In this document: piece by piece, positions 24,748 through 33,509 of the stretch
How the letters are laid out: each line of letters begins with the position of its first letter
Position numbering within the stretch: position 1 is the stretch's first letter
Assembly (NCBI RefSeq): GCF_003946605.1
Contig: NZ_RHOQ01000003.1
Location: 186,001 to 250,000, forward strand
Source of the DNA: Companilactobacillus baiquanensis
GTDB lineage: Bacteria; Bacillota; Bacilli; Lactobacillales; Lactobacillaceae
Length of the DNA: 64,000 nt
Reading direction: 5' to 3'
The notes under the pieces: generated by a model
Database searches by the model: none
Seen by the model: only the letters and a program-made list of their open reading frames with translations
What the model was told of the DNA's origin: nothing
Program-made: the position numbers and the translations under genes

Positions 24748-25481
24748 TGGTTATTATTTCAATAATTATTTGTGCAGCATTAGCTTATTATTTTGCCGTT
24801 TTTATTCAAAATAAAAAAGTTGGATATTCACTATCATTTACTTTTATCGCTTTATTTTTAATTAGTATTGTTTTATTGGTAGCAAATGAAAATAATCATT
24901 TGGGAATGGAAAAAGTTACTAGATCCCAAACTGAACAAATTCAAACGGTCAATAAAGGATCAAATTTATTACTTTATAAAAAATTAGGTACAAAAAATAA
25001 AGAAAACGTCTATGTTTACCGTACTCCTGAAACTGCTGATAATAAGAAACCTCAAACGACAAAAGTTAATTTGCATGTCAAAAACAAGGTAAAAGTTGGT
25101 AATTACGATTCATCTACTTTAACTCAAAAGACAACTCGTTGGGAGTATAAGAACGATTTCTATTCTTTCTTGTTTGGAATTTCGGATAATAATAAGGAAT
25201 TTATCAAACAAACAAATACTTTCAAAGTTGGTAAAGATTGGCTAGTGCTAACAACAGATCAAGCCAAAGAATTAGCTAAAAAGTCTAAGAGCAAGTCATT
25301 TAAAGCTCAAATGAAAACTGAAGGAGCAACTTTTGTTAAAGCCGCAGTCATGAAGGCTATGCAAGAAAACCCAACGATGGATTCTGCACAGCAAAAGAAA
25401 GTTCAAGAGCAGGCAACAAAAGCATTTAAAGCTCAAGCAATGGAAAAATTAGTCGAAGAAATAACAGAGAGTGACAAGTAA
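24747..25481 (+). CDS. DUF4811 domain membrane protein
   Basis: A 244-residue protein with two N-terminal transmembrane helices (about residues 1-20 and 27-50) and a basic extracytoplasmic domain ending in a Lys/Gln-rich helix. This is the DUF4811 family, regularly located after DHA2 exporters in lactobacilli. A partner or assembly role for the exporter is inferred from conserved context; none has been demonstrated to my knowledge. Confidence 0.8.
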   Translation: MVIISIIICAALAYYFAVFIQNKKVGYSLSFTFIALFLISIVLLVANENNHLGMEKVTRSQTEQIQTVNKGSNLLLYKKLGTKNKENVYVYRTPETADNKKPQTTKVNLHVKNKVKVGNYDSSTLTQKTTRWEYKNDFYSFLFGISDNNKEFIKQTNTFKVGKDWLVLTTDQAKELAKKSKSKSFKAQMKTEGATFVKAAVMKAMQENPTMDSAQQKKVQEQATKAFKAQAMEKLVEEITESDK

Positions 25482-25513
25482 TTTTTCTGAAGTATATATA
25501 ATAGAAGAAACAC

Positions 25514-25555
25514 AAAAAACAGCTATCCGCCGAGATTACGGATGGCTGTTTTTTA
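25514..25555 (+). terminator. Terminator after the efflux operon
   Basis: AAAAAACAGC..ATCCG, loop, CGGAT..GCTGTTTTTT. Confidence 0.88.
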
Positions 25556-25578
25556 TTGATCTAATAAGGAGTTGTTTT

Positions 25579-25625
25579 GCGCGCCCAGAATAAGTGTTAT
25601 GTAGGAGAGTTGATCTAGGCGCGCG
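25579..25625. repeat. GC-rich palindrome in a convergent intergenic region
   Basis: GCGCGCC (25579-25585) and GGCGCGC (25619-25625) flank 33 bases. The GC content is far above the surroundings. Placement between convergent gene ends equals that of the family B repeats, but the sequence differs. Confidence 0.65.
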
Positions 25626-25628
25626 CCG

Positions 25629-26438
25629 TTATTTAACTTCTAGTGAAACTAAGCCTAAACCATTATCAAAACTAGCTTGCCAAGTTCCTTTTGTAAGTGA
25701 TGGTGGTAAAACGAAAGTTCCTGATGATACGCGTTGATCTTTTTTGAGAGTTTTCCCTTGATCAGCCAATTTATCGACTAACCATTTGAGTGATTTTAAG
25801 GGATTGCCTAGGACTTCTGATGATTTACCAGATTTTAGTTCTTTGCCGTCATGGGATAAAGTACAGTTAACATTTTCTAAAGCATCAACTGTCTTAAAAA
25901 GGCTCGTATCAAATTCATCGCCATAGACTACAACGCCTCCAACTGCTGCATCTGACATAACCATATATTTAGAAAGACTAGGGAACCAATCTTTGAATCG
26001 AGAATCGGGAACTTCTAGTGCAGGAGCTACGGTAGTCTTGTTCATTAAATCTTCCAAACTGTCATTAGGGCTGAGATCTTCTTTGGCATGAAAAGCCAGT
26101 TCTACTTCAACTAGAGGTTCCATTAAGTCGCTTAGATTAACGCTAGTTGGTGCTTTTAAAAAGTGATCGGCCAATTGTGCGCCGTAAAGTGGTTCGTTAG
26201 AATCAAACATATCTTGTGTTTGTTTACTAGTTAGCGATACTTTGTATCCACCAACAGGGGCGTCTTTTAATTTCATCAACTGATCTTGGACACGATAAGC
26301 TGAATCATCATCTGGGGCACTATCTGTCCAATCTTTTTCTGTTAATGGTTTTTGTGATTTCCAAGCATCAAATAATGCTTTAGCAAATTCTTCTTCTGTT
26401 TTTGAAAGTGTTTCTTTAACTGCTGATTTTTCTGACAT
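25629..26438 (-). CDS. 2-keto-4-pentenoate hydratase-like protein (FAH superfamily)
   Basis: A 269-residue protein of the MhpD/2-oxopent-4-enoate hydratase branch of the fumarylacetoacetate hydrolase fold. Seen: GGYKVSLTSKQTQDMF, EPLVEVELAFHAKEDL (metal-binding Glu pair), PALEVPDSRF and GSGTFVLPPSLTKG-like end (SSGTFVLPPSL). Such enzymes hydrate or decarboxylate 2-keto acids in aromatic or 4-oxalocrotonate breakdown; no such pathway is nearby. GGAGG lies 8 bases before the ATG at 26438. Preceded by a T-box leader and a 32-residue ORF. Confidence 0.85.
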   Translation of the reverse strand: MSEKSAVKETLSKTEEEFAKALFDAWKSQKPLTEKDWTDSAPDDDSAYRVQDQLMKLKDAPVGGYKVSLTSKQTQDMFDSNEPLYGAQLADHFLKAPTSVNLSDLMEPLVEVELAFHAKEDLSPNDSLEDLMNKTTVAPALEVPDSRFKDWFPSLSKYMVMSDAAVGGVVVYGDEFDTSLFKTVDALENVNCTLSHDGKELKSGKSSEVLGNPLKSLKWLVDKLADQGKTLKKDQRVSSGTFVLPPSLTKGTWQASFDNGLGLVSLEVK

Positions 26439-26514
26439 AAGTGGAGCCTCCATAAAATATATTTAAATTTCTAATCTGGGACTTAATCTGACCTTTACTA
26501 ATATTTGATTCCAT
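26416..26514 (-). CDS. Putative 32-residue leader ORF overlapping the hydratase start
   Basis: MESNISKGQIKSQIRNLNIF and a short tail, ending 23 bases inside the hydratase gene in another frame. An AGTGAGGTGA ribosome site lies about 6 bases before the ATG. It lies between the T-box terminator and the hydratase, so it could couple translation or be a relic of a lost gene. Confidence 0.4.
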   Translation of the reverse strand: MESNISKGQIKSQIRNLNIFYGGSTYVRKISS

Positions 26515-26545
26515 AGAGACTCACCTCACTTATATTTTATTGAAT

Positions 26546-26860
26546 AAAAAAATCCCTTGATGAAAAATCATCAAAGGACGTTAAAAACGTGTTACCACCT
26601 TTATTTGTAACATTATTGCTAATGAAACCTTAAGCAAACTGTGAACAATTTGCTGGCACGATAATGAGTGCAACCAGTGCTGTCTAATTTATAACAATAT
26701 TTCGAAGCACAACTGGCAGGTGATATTGAAAATACAATTACTATTGCCTCGCATCGACCGGCAACTTTCTGAATTGATTTTTGTATTTCAAGTTCCTGTT
26801 TAACGTCTTTTTTATTCGTTTGATTGTTATCAATTTAATTCTTTTATTATAAAATGTCAA
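26546..26860 (-). promoter_or_regulatory. T-box riboswitch and promoter upstream of the hydratase gene
   Basis: Minus-strand promoter TTGACA (26855-26860), 17-base spacer, TAAATT (26832-26837). The leader has a canonical Stem I (26717-26798; AG bulge CAGAAAG, distal loop GATGCGA), T-box motif AGGTGGTAACACG (26588-26600) and terminator CCTTTGATGA / TCATCAAGGG with seven Ts (26546-26580). The specifier loop 3' strand reads AATATCA, giving ATC (Ile) or TAT (Tyr). Confidence 0.87.
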
Positions 26861-27039
26861 CATTAAATTAAAAATTAATTAGTAATTATTTAATTTGATT
26901 AGTTTAAAATGCAAAATTTATGTTGAGTAAATATTTGAATAATAAAAAATATTGTCAAAATGCCATTCTAAATCTAAAAATATTTATTGAATAGAGTACG
27001 CCTTTGCGTAATAATTATGTTAATAGAAAGGGGTATCAT

Positions 27040-28275
27040 ATGGGGATTAAGGGTAAGCTTATTTTAGCTATGACGGTTGGATCTGCCTTTTTTATGGCAC
27101 CACAAATCGTAAAAGCTGATCAGGTTGATTCTACTCAAGCACAGACAAGTGTATCTAAAAGTGATTCAGCAAATTCAGTTGTTGAAGCAAGTAGTAATCA
27201 ATTGAATCAAGAACAAACTGTACAATCAGTCCAGTCACAGTCAGATCAAACAACAGAAAGCCAAAAAGATGAAGTTTCGGAACAAGCACAATCGGTACAA
27301 CCGGAAACAAATGATACTGCTGAATCATCAAATGAAAATAACACACAAAATCAATACAGTGATGAAACGATCGATGGTGTTTTTCATGTTAACGATTCAA
27401 CAGCATATCTATACCAAGGTAATGGTACGAAAGTTGACAATCGTGCTTTAGGGGCTAATACTCCTTGGCTTACAGATATTAAACGCACATGGAATGACGG
27501 AACTGTATACTATCGTGTTTCGACTGATGAATACGTGAATGCAACATCAGGGAGTTTTAATAACTTTGTTGAGGATTACAGTGGAACTGCCAGTGTAACT
27601 TATGATAGTGATGTTTATTTGTATCAAGGTTATGGTAAGAATGCAGTTCCTACGGGTGAAAAAGTTGCACCTAATTCTAATTGGAAAGTTGATAAAAGAG
27701 CTTCAAGCAATGATGAATATTGGTATGAAGTTGGTAACTATGTCTGGCTCCCACAAACATCAGTAGTCATTAATGACAGCACTTATCCAGATGCAAACTG
27801 GGTCGCTGGTGTTCCAATGATCTCACAAATGCCAGAACTTCCTAATGGCTGTGAAATAACGGCAGTAACAATGATGCTTCAATATGCTGGAGCAAATGTC
27901 AACAAGATGCAATTAGCTTACGAAATGCCTAGAAGTTCAGATCCTAATTACGGTTATGTGGGTCAACCTTGGGATAGTACCGGAATGACAATTTTCCCAT
28001 CTGCTTTAATGAACTTAGTGGAAAAGTATGCTGGTTCAGCTAAGAATCTTAGTGGTCAAGGTTTGGATGCAATTAAGTATCAAATCAGTATCGGCCATCC
28101 TGTAGTAACTTGGCATACTATGCATGGCTTTTTGTATCATGCTTTAGTAGTAACTGGATATGATAAAGATTATATCTACTACAATGATTGTTGGTTAGAT
28201 CAGCCAATGCAAATGAGAATTGATCAATTCATCAATAATTGGAATACCCAAAATCGTATGGCAATTAGTTATTAA
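27040..28275 (+). CDS. Secreted C39-like cysteine peptidase with SLAP-type wall-binding repeats
   Basis: A 411-residue secreted protein. Signal peptide to about residue 28 (VKADQ), Gln/Ser-rich linker to about 105, two SLAP-like repeats (STAYLYQGNGTKV..YYRVSTDEYV and SDVYLYQGYGK..YEVGNYVWL), then a C39_2-type peptidase domain from about 255: NGCEITAVTMMLQYAG (catalytic Cys), YHALVVTGYD (His) and YYNDCW (Asp). Probably acts in the wall on peptides or peptidoglycan cross-links. ATG 27040 has AAAGGGG upstream; the TTG at 27004 does not fit the signal peptide. Next gene follows after 27 bases. Confidence 0.87.
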   Translation: MGIKGKLILAMTVGSAFFMAPQIVKADQVDSTQAQTSVSKSDSANSVVEASSNQLNQEQTVQSVQSQSDQTTESQKDEVSEQAQSVQPETNDTAESSNENNTQNQYSDETIDGVFHVNDSTAYLYQGNGTKVDNRALGANTPWLTDIKRTWNDGTVYYRVSTDEYVNATSGSFNNFVEDYSGTASVTYDSDVYLYQGYGKNAVPTGEKVAPNSNWKVDKRASSNDEYWYEVGNYVWLPQTSVVINDSTYPDANWVAGVPMISQMPELPNGCEITAVTMMLQYAGANVNKMQLAYEMPRSSDPNYGYVGQPWDSTGMTIFPSALMNLVEKYAGSAKNLSGQGLDAIKYQISIGHPVVTWHTMHGFLYHALVVTGYDKDYIYYNDCWLDQPMQMRIDQFINNWNTQNRMAISY

Positions 28276-28302
28276 TAAAAAAATTATTTAAGGGGATCAA
28301 TA

Positions 28303-29808
28303 ATGAAAAAGGGTCAAGTATTTTTGTGGAGTAGTTTCGTATTATTATTAGCACTTGGTGCAAATCAAGAAGTCGCTAAGGCGGATACGACTGATAATGC
28401 TAGTGAGTCAGTTCAAGTTCAATCACAAGTTGCAAATGATCAACCTTTGACAAAGGCAACTCAAGATCAACCTGTTGCAACGAGTAATACTAGCAATACA
28501 AGTAATGCAGATGCTAACAATGTTTCAAATGATCAACAAACAACACCAGCTCAACAAACAAGTGTCGATACACCAGTAAATCAAGCAGCAACAGATTCTA
28601 CAGATGTAACAACTACAACTGCACAAAATGATACAAATTCTAACCAAGGTGTGGTTACTGACGTTAATGGTGGGGTAGTTACTACATTTGATAAGATTAC
28701 ACGCTTGTATCGTGAAGATGGATCTATGATTGATAACTTTGGATTATCAGCTAATTCACCTTGGAGAACTGATAAAAAATTAGCTCTTAATTCTCAAAAT
28801 TACTATCGTGTAAGTACTGATGCCTATGCAAATTCAAACGATGTTACTTTAACATTTGGTGCTGACGCTGATGGGATCGTACAAGTTAAGGGAAGTGGAG
28901 CAGTTCCATATTCTCGTGAGGACCAAGGATTCACCAGAAATGATGCTAATTCTAATTTCGAGGCTGGTTCATTATGGAAATATAACAAGACCGATGATTT
29001 AGATGGTTTAACTTACTATCAAATCGGTAATAACGTCTGGGTCAATGGCTATGATGCAGCTCCTTATGTTGCTTATCAAAATCCTGAAGGCTGGTTACAA
29101 GTTGAAAATGCCCAACTTCAACCAGAAGGTCCTGTTGGTTATGAATTATATAATGATGTTGAAGGTGTAAAAGTTTGGCTAGTTAGAAGATACTTCGGTC
29201 AATCAAATAGTCATACAATTTACGATTCATCAACTGCGTACTATGTAAGAAACTTCCAAAGAAATCATGGATTGCCTGTTACAGGGATCGTGAATTTGGC
29301 AACATGGACAGCTATGGGATTCTCAGAATCTTCATGGTATGGCATTGATTCATATGTCGCACCTCTGCAAACAAACACTTTGAGTACACGTTCAGACCAT
29401 ATTGAAGCAATGATCAATCAAGCCTATAAATATGTTGGTCAACCATGGATCTCTGGTGCTTCAAGTTCACCTGAATATGGTGTTGACTGTTCTGGATTAG
29501 TAGTTCAAGCACTTTACGCGTCAGGTATCAATCCTTCACCTGTAACATCAATTCAACATGCACAACCAGGTAACGAATGGAATTCACGTATGCTTTTCTC
29601 AGATAATAGAATTCATGCCGTAAACTTCAATGATCGTCAAAGAGGAGACTTGATATTCTTCGCTAGTCCTTCAACTGGTATCGTCTGGCACGTTGGTATT
29701 TTACTAGATGCTAATACAATGATCGATTCATGGGGACCTTATGTTGGTACTTCAGGAATTTATAGTGGTAAAGGAACAATCGTTGGTGTTAAACGAGTAT
29801 TTTCATAA
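28303..29808 (+). CDS. Secreted NlpC/P60 peptidoglycan hydrolase with SLAP-type repeats
   Basis: A 501-residue secreted protein: signal peptide to about residue 28 (VAKADT), Thr/Gln/Asn-rich linker to 125, a SLAP-like repeat (ITRLYREDGSMIDNF..YYRVSTDAYA), a second diverged one, a peptidoglycan-binding-like helix region (STAYYVRNFQRNHGLPVTGIVN, about 325-345), and a C-terminal NlpC/P60 domain with Cys in GVDCSGLVVQALY, His in WHVGILLD. It should cleave gamma-D-Glu-diamino acid stem-peptide bonds. In tandem with the C39-like gene; terminator follows. Confidence 0.9.
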   Translation: MKKGQVFLWSSFVLLLALGANQEVAKADTTDNASESVQVQSQVANDQPLTKATQDQPVATSNTSNTSNADANNVSNDQQTTPAQQTSVDTPVNQAATDSTDVTTTTAQNDTNSNQGVVTDVNGGVVTTFDKITRLYREDGSMIDNFGLSANSPWRTDKKLALNSQNYYRVSTDAYANSNDVTLTFGADADGIVQVKGSGAVPYSREDQGFTRNDANSNFEAGSLWKYNKTDDLDGLTYYQIGNNVWVNGYDAAPYVAYQNPEGWLQVENAQLQPEGPVGYELYNDVEGVKVWLVRRYFGQSNSHTIYDSSTAYYVRNFQRNHGLPVTGIVNLATWTAMGFSESSWYGIDSYVAPLQTNTLSTRSDHIEAMINQAYKYVGQPWISGASSSPEYGVDCSGLVVQALYASGINPSPVTSIQHAQPGNEWNSRMLFSDNRIHAVNFNDRQRGDLIFFASPSTGIVWHVGILLDANTMIDSWGPYVGTSGIYSGKGTIVGVKRVFS

Positions 29809-29823
29809 TTATATTTAGTAATT

Positions 29824-29876
29824 AAAAAAAGATCGTTATAAGAAGTTTTTACACTTTCTTATAATGATCTTTTTTG
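29824..29876 (+). terminator. Terminator after the NlpC/P60 gene
   Basis: AAAAAAAGATC.TTATAAGAA, loop, TTCTTATAA.GATCTTTTTT. Confidence 0.85.
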
Positions 29877-29967
29877 GTTTCCATATCCTTTTTGTTGACT
29901 TAATGAGTAATCATCGGCAGAATTTTATGTGCGAAGATTTTTGAGAAAAATGGTTGGGGTGATACTA

Positions 29968-30609
29968 GTGAAAAATATTTTAAGAATTAAAGATCTTTCT
30001 TATCAAGTTGAGGATAAAAAAATACTCAATAATATAAATTTGCAAATAGAATCAGGACAATACGTGACTTTTATCGGTCCATCTGGTAGTGGTAAAAGTA
30101 CCCTGATGCGTATTATCGCTTCAATGATAACAGCTACATCTGGTGACGTTATTTTTGATGGTCAGTCGATTCAAAAATATGATCCTATCCAGTATCGGCA
30201 ACGTGTTTCTTATGCTTTTCAGCAACCAACTTTATTTGGCAAAACAGTTAAAGATAATTTGGAATTTCCCTTTTTAGTTCGTAACAAAGAGTTTGTTGAA
30301 AAGAAGGCGGTTTCCGCTTTAGAGATGGTCAATTTAGATGAAAGTTATATCAATAAGAGTGTTAATGATATTTCTGGTGGTGAAAAACAGCGAATAGCTT
30401 TATTGCGTAATTTGTTGTTCAAACCTGAAATTTTGATCACGGATGAAGTTACAACTGGACTCGATACGGAAAATAAAGAAATCGTTCATCAAATGCTGAC
30501 TAAATTTAATCAAGATGAACAAATGACGATTTTGCGTGTTACACATGATGAATCAGAAATTAAAAATGCAATCAAAACAATTACGATCAAGGATGGTGAA
30601 ATTGTCTAA
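29968..30609 (+). CDS. fetA: FetA-like ABC transporter ATP-binding protein
   Basis: A 213-residue ATPase: Walker A GPSGSGKSTLMR, signature ISGGEKQRIALLRNLL, Walker B ILITDEVTTGLD and H-loop VTHDE. It pairs with the UPF0014 permease that follows, overlapping its ATG. FetAB of E. coli exports iron and relieves oxidative stress; metal specificity here is inferred. GTG 29968 with GGGGTG 6 bases upstream is chosen; the frame continues upstream to 29929 without a better ribosome site. Confidence 0.82.
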   Translation: MKNILRIKDLSYQVEDKKILNNINLQIESGQYVTFIGPSGSGKSTLMRIIASMITATSGDVIFDGQSIQKYDPIQYRQRVSYAFQQPTLFGKTVKDNLEFPFLVRNKEFVEKKAVSALEMVNLDESYINKSVNDISGGEKQRIALLRNLLFKPEILITDEVTTGLDTENKEIVHQMLTKFNQDEQMTILRVTHDESEIKNAIKTITIKDGEIV

Positions 30610-31385
30610 TGTCTAATAATTTAACAGTTTCAAATACAACTTTAGTTTGGGGATTTGGACTTGTTCTAGTAGCCTTAATAATTGGATATCGTGAGAAATT
30701 AGGGATCAATAAAGATATTTTAGTTGGAGTTGCCCGTGCAATTGTTCAATTATCAATTGTTGGATATATATTAAAATTTGTTATCAAAACGGATGATAAC
30801 TGGCTGACGATGGCCTGCTTTGTTATTATTGTTATCAATGCTTCTTGGAATGCCGGCAAGCGTGGGAATGGAATCCCAAAAGCTTTCCGCAATTCTCTTT
30901 TAGCTATCAGTGTAGGTACAGTCGTTACCTTAGGTACTTTAGTTTTAACCGGTTCAATAAAGTTTGTTCCTGAACAGATCGTTCCGGTAACAGGGATGAT
31001 CGCTAGTAATATTATGGTCGCAATCGGTCTTTGTTATCGTAATATGTTACAAACTTTTACCGATCGGGAGCAACAAGTTTTGGAAAAATTAGCTTTAGGT
31101 GCTGATATTAAGTTAGCTTCGATCGATATTTTACGAGACAGTATCAAAAGCGGTATGCAGCCAACGATCGATTCAATAAAGACGCTTGGTTTGGTTAGTT
31201 TGCCGGGGATGATGTCAGGACTTATCTTTGCTGGTGTTGATCCTGTAAAGGCAATTAAATATCAGATCATGGTTACCTTTATGTTATTAGCTTCAACGGG
31301 ATTAGGTTCGATTATTTCTTGTTATCTTGGATATCGTGAGTTTTATAATCAGCAAAAACAATTGAATTCAAAACTATTGCAATAA
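30609..31385 (+). CDS. fetB: FetB-like UPF0014 permease
   Basis: A 258-residue membrane protein with about seven helices. GVARAIVQLSIVGYIL, NASWNAGKRG and SLPGMMSGLIFAGVDPVKAIKYQIMV are conserved UPF0014 segments. Forms an exporter with the ATPase upstream (stop/start overlap). Probably moves iron, by family resemblance. Confidence 0.87.
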   Translation: MSNNLTVSNTTLVWGFGLVLVALIIGYREKLGINKDILVGVARAIVQLSIVGYILKFVIKTDDNWLTMACFVIIVINASWNAGKRGNGIPKAFRNSLLAISVGTVVTLGTLVLTGSIKFVPEQIVPVTGMIASNIMVAIGLCYRNMLQTFTDREQQVLEKLALGADIKLASIDILRDSIKSGMQPTIDSIKTLGLVSLPGMMSGLIFAGVDPVKAIKYQIMVTFMLLASTGLGSIISCYLGYREFYNQQKQLNSKLLQ

Positions 31386-31526
31386 ATTTATTACAGTTGC
31401 TTTACAGTTCTGGGCAAATCTAAAGTTTTTCTTAAGGATATGTTATATTTACACTGTTGAAAAGATCAATGGTTGAAAGATACCAAATTAAATTAGAATA
31501 TTTACAAATTTTCGGGGGATTTCCTT

Positions 31527-32501
31527 ATGTTTAAAAAATCACTACTAACAAGCGCTCTTGTTTTAGGTACGCTTGTATCAACAGCTGCACCTACTTCTGT
31601 ATTGGCTGCTGACAACTCAAACTCAGACACAACTACTGAACAAACTAGTTCAGATGACTCAAGTAAAACAACTGATACAAATGTTATTGCTGGTTCAGCC
31701 GTAAAAGAAGCTGATCCTGATATTGCTCATATTGAAACTGTACAACCTTCAGTTGCAAAGACTAAGGCTCAAGGTCAATTGGTTCAAGCATCATCAGGTG
31801 TTACAACACAACAACAACAAGCATTCTTAGATATGGCTGTTCCAATGGCTCAAAAGGCTGCTGATCAATATGGTGTTTATGCATCTGTTATGTTAGCTCA
31901 AGCTATTCTTGAAAGTGGTTGGGGAACATCTTTACTAGCTACTCAAGGTAACAACTTATTTGGTATCAAGGGTGACTATAATGGTGCTTCAGTTACTATG
32001 AAGACTTCTGAATGGAGTGCTTCACAAGGCTGGTATAGTATTTATGCTAGTTTCCGTAAATACCCAAGTTATTACGAATCATTTGCTGACAATGGTGACA
32101 AACTTCGTAATGGTGTTTCATGGGATTCTTCATATTACAAGGGTACATGGAAAGAAAATGCATCATCTTACAAAGATGCTACTGCCTGGTTGCAAGGTAG
32201 ATATGCAACAGCTCCAACTTATGCATCATCACTTAACAATATGATCGAAACTTATAATTTGACTCAATACGATACAGATTCATCAACACAAGCACCTGAT
32301 GCAGTAAATGTTATCAGTGTTAATAATCCTAAAGCTATTTATGTCCCAATGGTAACCTTCAATGGCGACACAATTGGTAAAGCAACTCGTGGTTTGCAAA
32401 ACAATACTCCATGGCAAACAGACCAAGTTAAAACTTATAATGGACACATCTATTACAGAGTTTCAACTAACGAATGGGTTGAAGATACATACGTAATTTA
32501 G
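31527..32501 (+). CDS. GH73 N-acetylglucosaminidase (autolysin) with SLAP-type repeat
   Basis: A 324-residue secreted muramidase-like enzyme: signal peptide to about residue 27 (SVLAAD), Thr/Ser linker, GH73 domain (about 90-245) with the catalytic Glu in QAILESGWGTSLLATQGNNLFGIKG, and a C-terminal wall-binding repeat (YVPMVTFNG..TPWQTDQV..YYRVSTNEWV). Hydrolyses the glycan backbone of peptidoglycan for cell separation or turnover. Has its own upstream region of 140 bases and a terminator downstream, so is monocistronic. Close relative of the fragment at 3760. Confidence 0.92.
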   Translation: MFKKSLLTSALVLGTLVSTAAPTSVLAADNSNSDTTTEQTSSDDSSKTTDTNVIAGSAVKEADPDIAHIETVQPSVAKTKAQGQLVQASSGVTTQQQQAFLDMAVPMAQKAADQYGVYASVMLAQAILESGWGTSLLATQGNNLFGIKGDYNGASVTMKTSEWSASQGWYSIYASFRKYPSYYESFADNGDKLRNGVSWDSSYYKGTWKENASSYKDATAWLQGRYATAPTYASSLNNMIETYNLTQYDTDSSTQAPDAVNVISVNNPKAIYVPMVTFNGDTIGKATRGLQNNTPWQTDQVKTYNGHIYYRVSTNEWVEDTYVI

Positions 32502-32521
32502 AAAATTAGAACTTTGTGAAG

Positions 32522-32550
32522 AAAAGACCTACTATGTAGGTCTTTTTTTT
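32522..32550 (+). terminator. Terminator after the GH73 gene
   Basis: AAAAGACCTAC, loop TAT, GTAGGTCTTTTTTTT. Confidence 0.9.
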
Positions 32551-32582
32551 TATATAATTGTTTCAATGGGATGTGATGCAAT

Positions 32583-33509
32583 GTGAAGTTAGCAGTTATT
32601 GAAATAGGATCTAACTCCATTAGAACATCAGTGTATCGTTCATCAAAGCGTAATCGTTTCAAAACGCTGGATCGTTGGCGTGAACCAGTCAGACTAGGCA
32701 AGTCTATTGCTCAAAGCCGACTATTAACTAATGATCAAATTGAAGAGACTATTGATGTTTTAAAAGAATTTCAAGATAGAATTAGAAGATACGAAGTTGA
32801 CAGGATCAGCTTGATCGCTACGGCTGCTGTCAGGTTAGCCAAAAATCAAAATCAGTTGGTTTTTGCTGTATTAAAAGAAACTGGCCTACAACTAGATATA
32901 ATCGATGAAAAAGAAGAAGCCTTTTATGATTATGTTGCGGTTCGCAATACAATGAGAATTAAAGATGCTTTGATCGTCGATGTTGGTGGTGGTAGTTCAG
33001 AAATTAGTTTGGCTAAAAAAGGCCGTTTGAAATATGGACTTAGTATTCCAATCGGCGCTATTTCTATTTCTGATGTTCATTTGAAGAGTAATCCGATCAA
33101 AGAAAGTGAATTAGTATCAGCTAAAAAAGATATAAGTCAACGACTGGATAGTTTGAAGTGGATGAATACAAAAGCCACTTTTGTGGGCTTAGGTGGTACA
33201 CTAAGAGCGGTTACAAGTATTTTGAATCGTGAAGGAAAACGTAAAAAAAATCTTCACAACTCGGTTATTACCTGTGAGCAATTAGATGAATTATTTGATA
33301 AATTAGCCCATGCAACAGTGGAAGAACGTAGTCATATTAAGGAATTAAGTGACGGACGCTATGAAGTTATTTTGGGTGGTATTTTGATTATTTCTGAGAT
33401 AATTAAAAAAACCCCCGCAAAGGAAATTCGTTTCTCGAACTTCGGTGTGCGTGAGGGTTATGTTTTTAATTATTTCCACAAAATGGATCGTCAATTTAAG
33501 AACGACTAG
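32583..33509 (+). CDS. Ppx/GppA-family phosphatase
   Basis: A 308-residue protein of the exopolyphosphatase/guanosine pentaphosphate phosphatase family (actin-like ATPase fold). VIEIGSNSIRTSVYR is the first phosphate-binding loop, DALIVDVGGGSSEIS the second, and FVGLGGTLRAV the third. Degrades polyphosphate or pppGpp; which one is open. Start GTG 32583; the preceding ATG at 32580 runs straight into a stop. Its 3' end overlaps the convergent PEBP gene by 14 bases. Confidence 0.88.
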   Translation: MKLAVIEIGSNSIRTSVYRSSKRNRFKTLDRWREPVRLGKSIAQSRLLTNDQIEETIDVLKEFQDRIRRYEVDRISLIATAAVRLAKNQNQLVFAVLKETGLQLDIIDEKEEAFYDYVAVRNTMRIKDALIVDVGGGSSEISLAKKGRLKYGLSIPIGAISISDVHLKSNPIKESELVSAKKDISQRLDSLKWMNTKATFVGLGGTLRAVTSILNREGKRKKNLHNSVITCEQLDELFDKLAHATVEERSHIKELSDGRYEVILGGILIISEIIKKTPAKEIRFSNFGVREGYVFNYFHKMDRQFKND

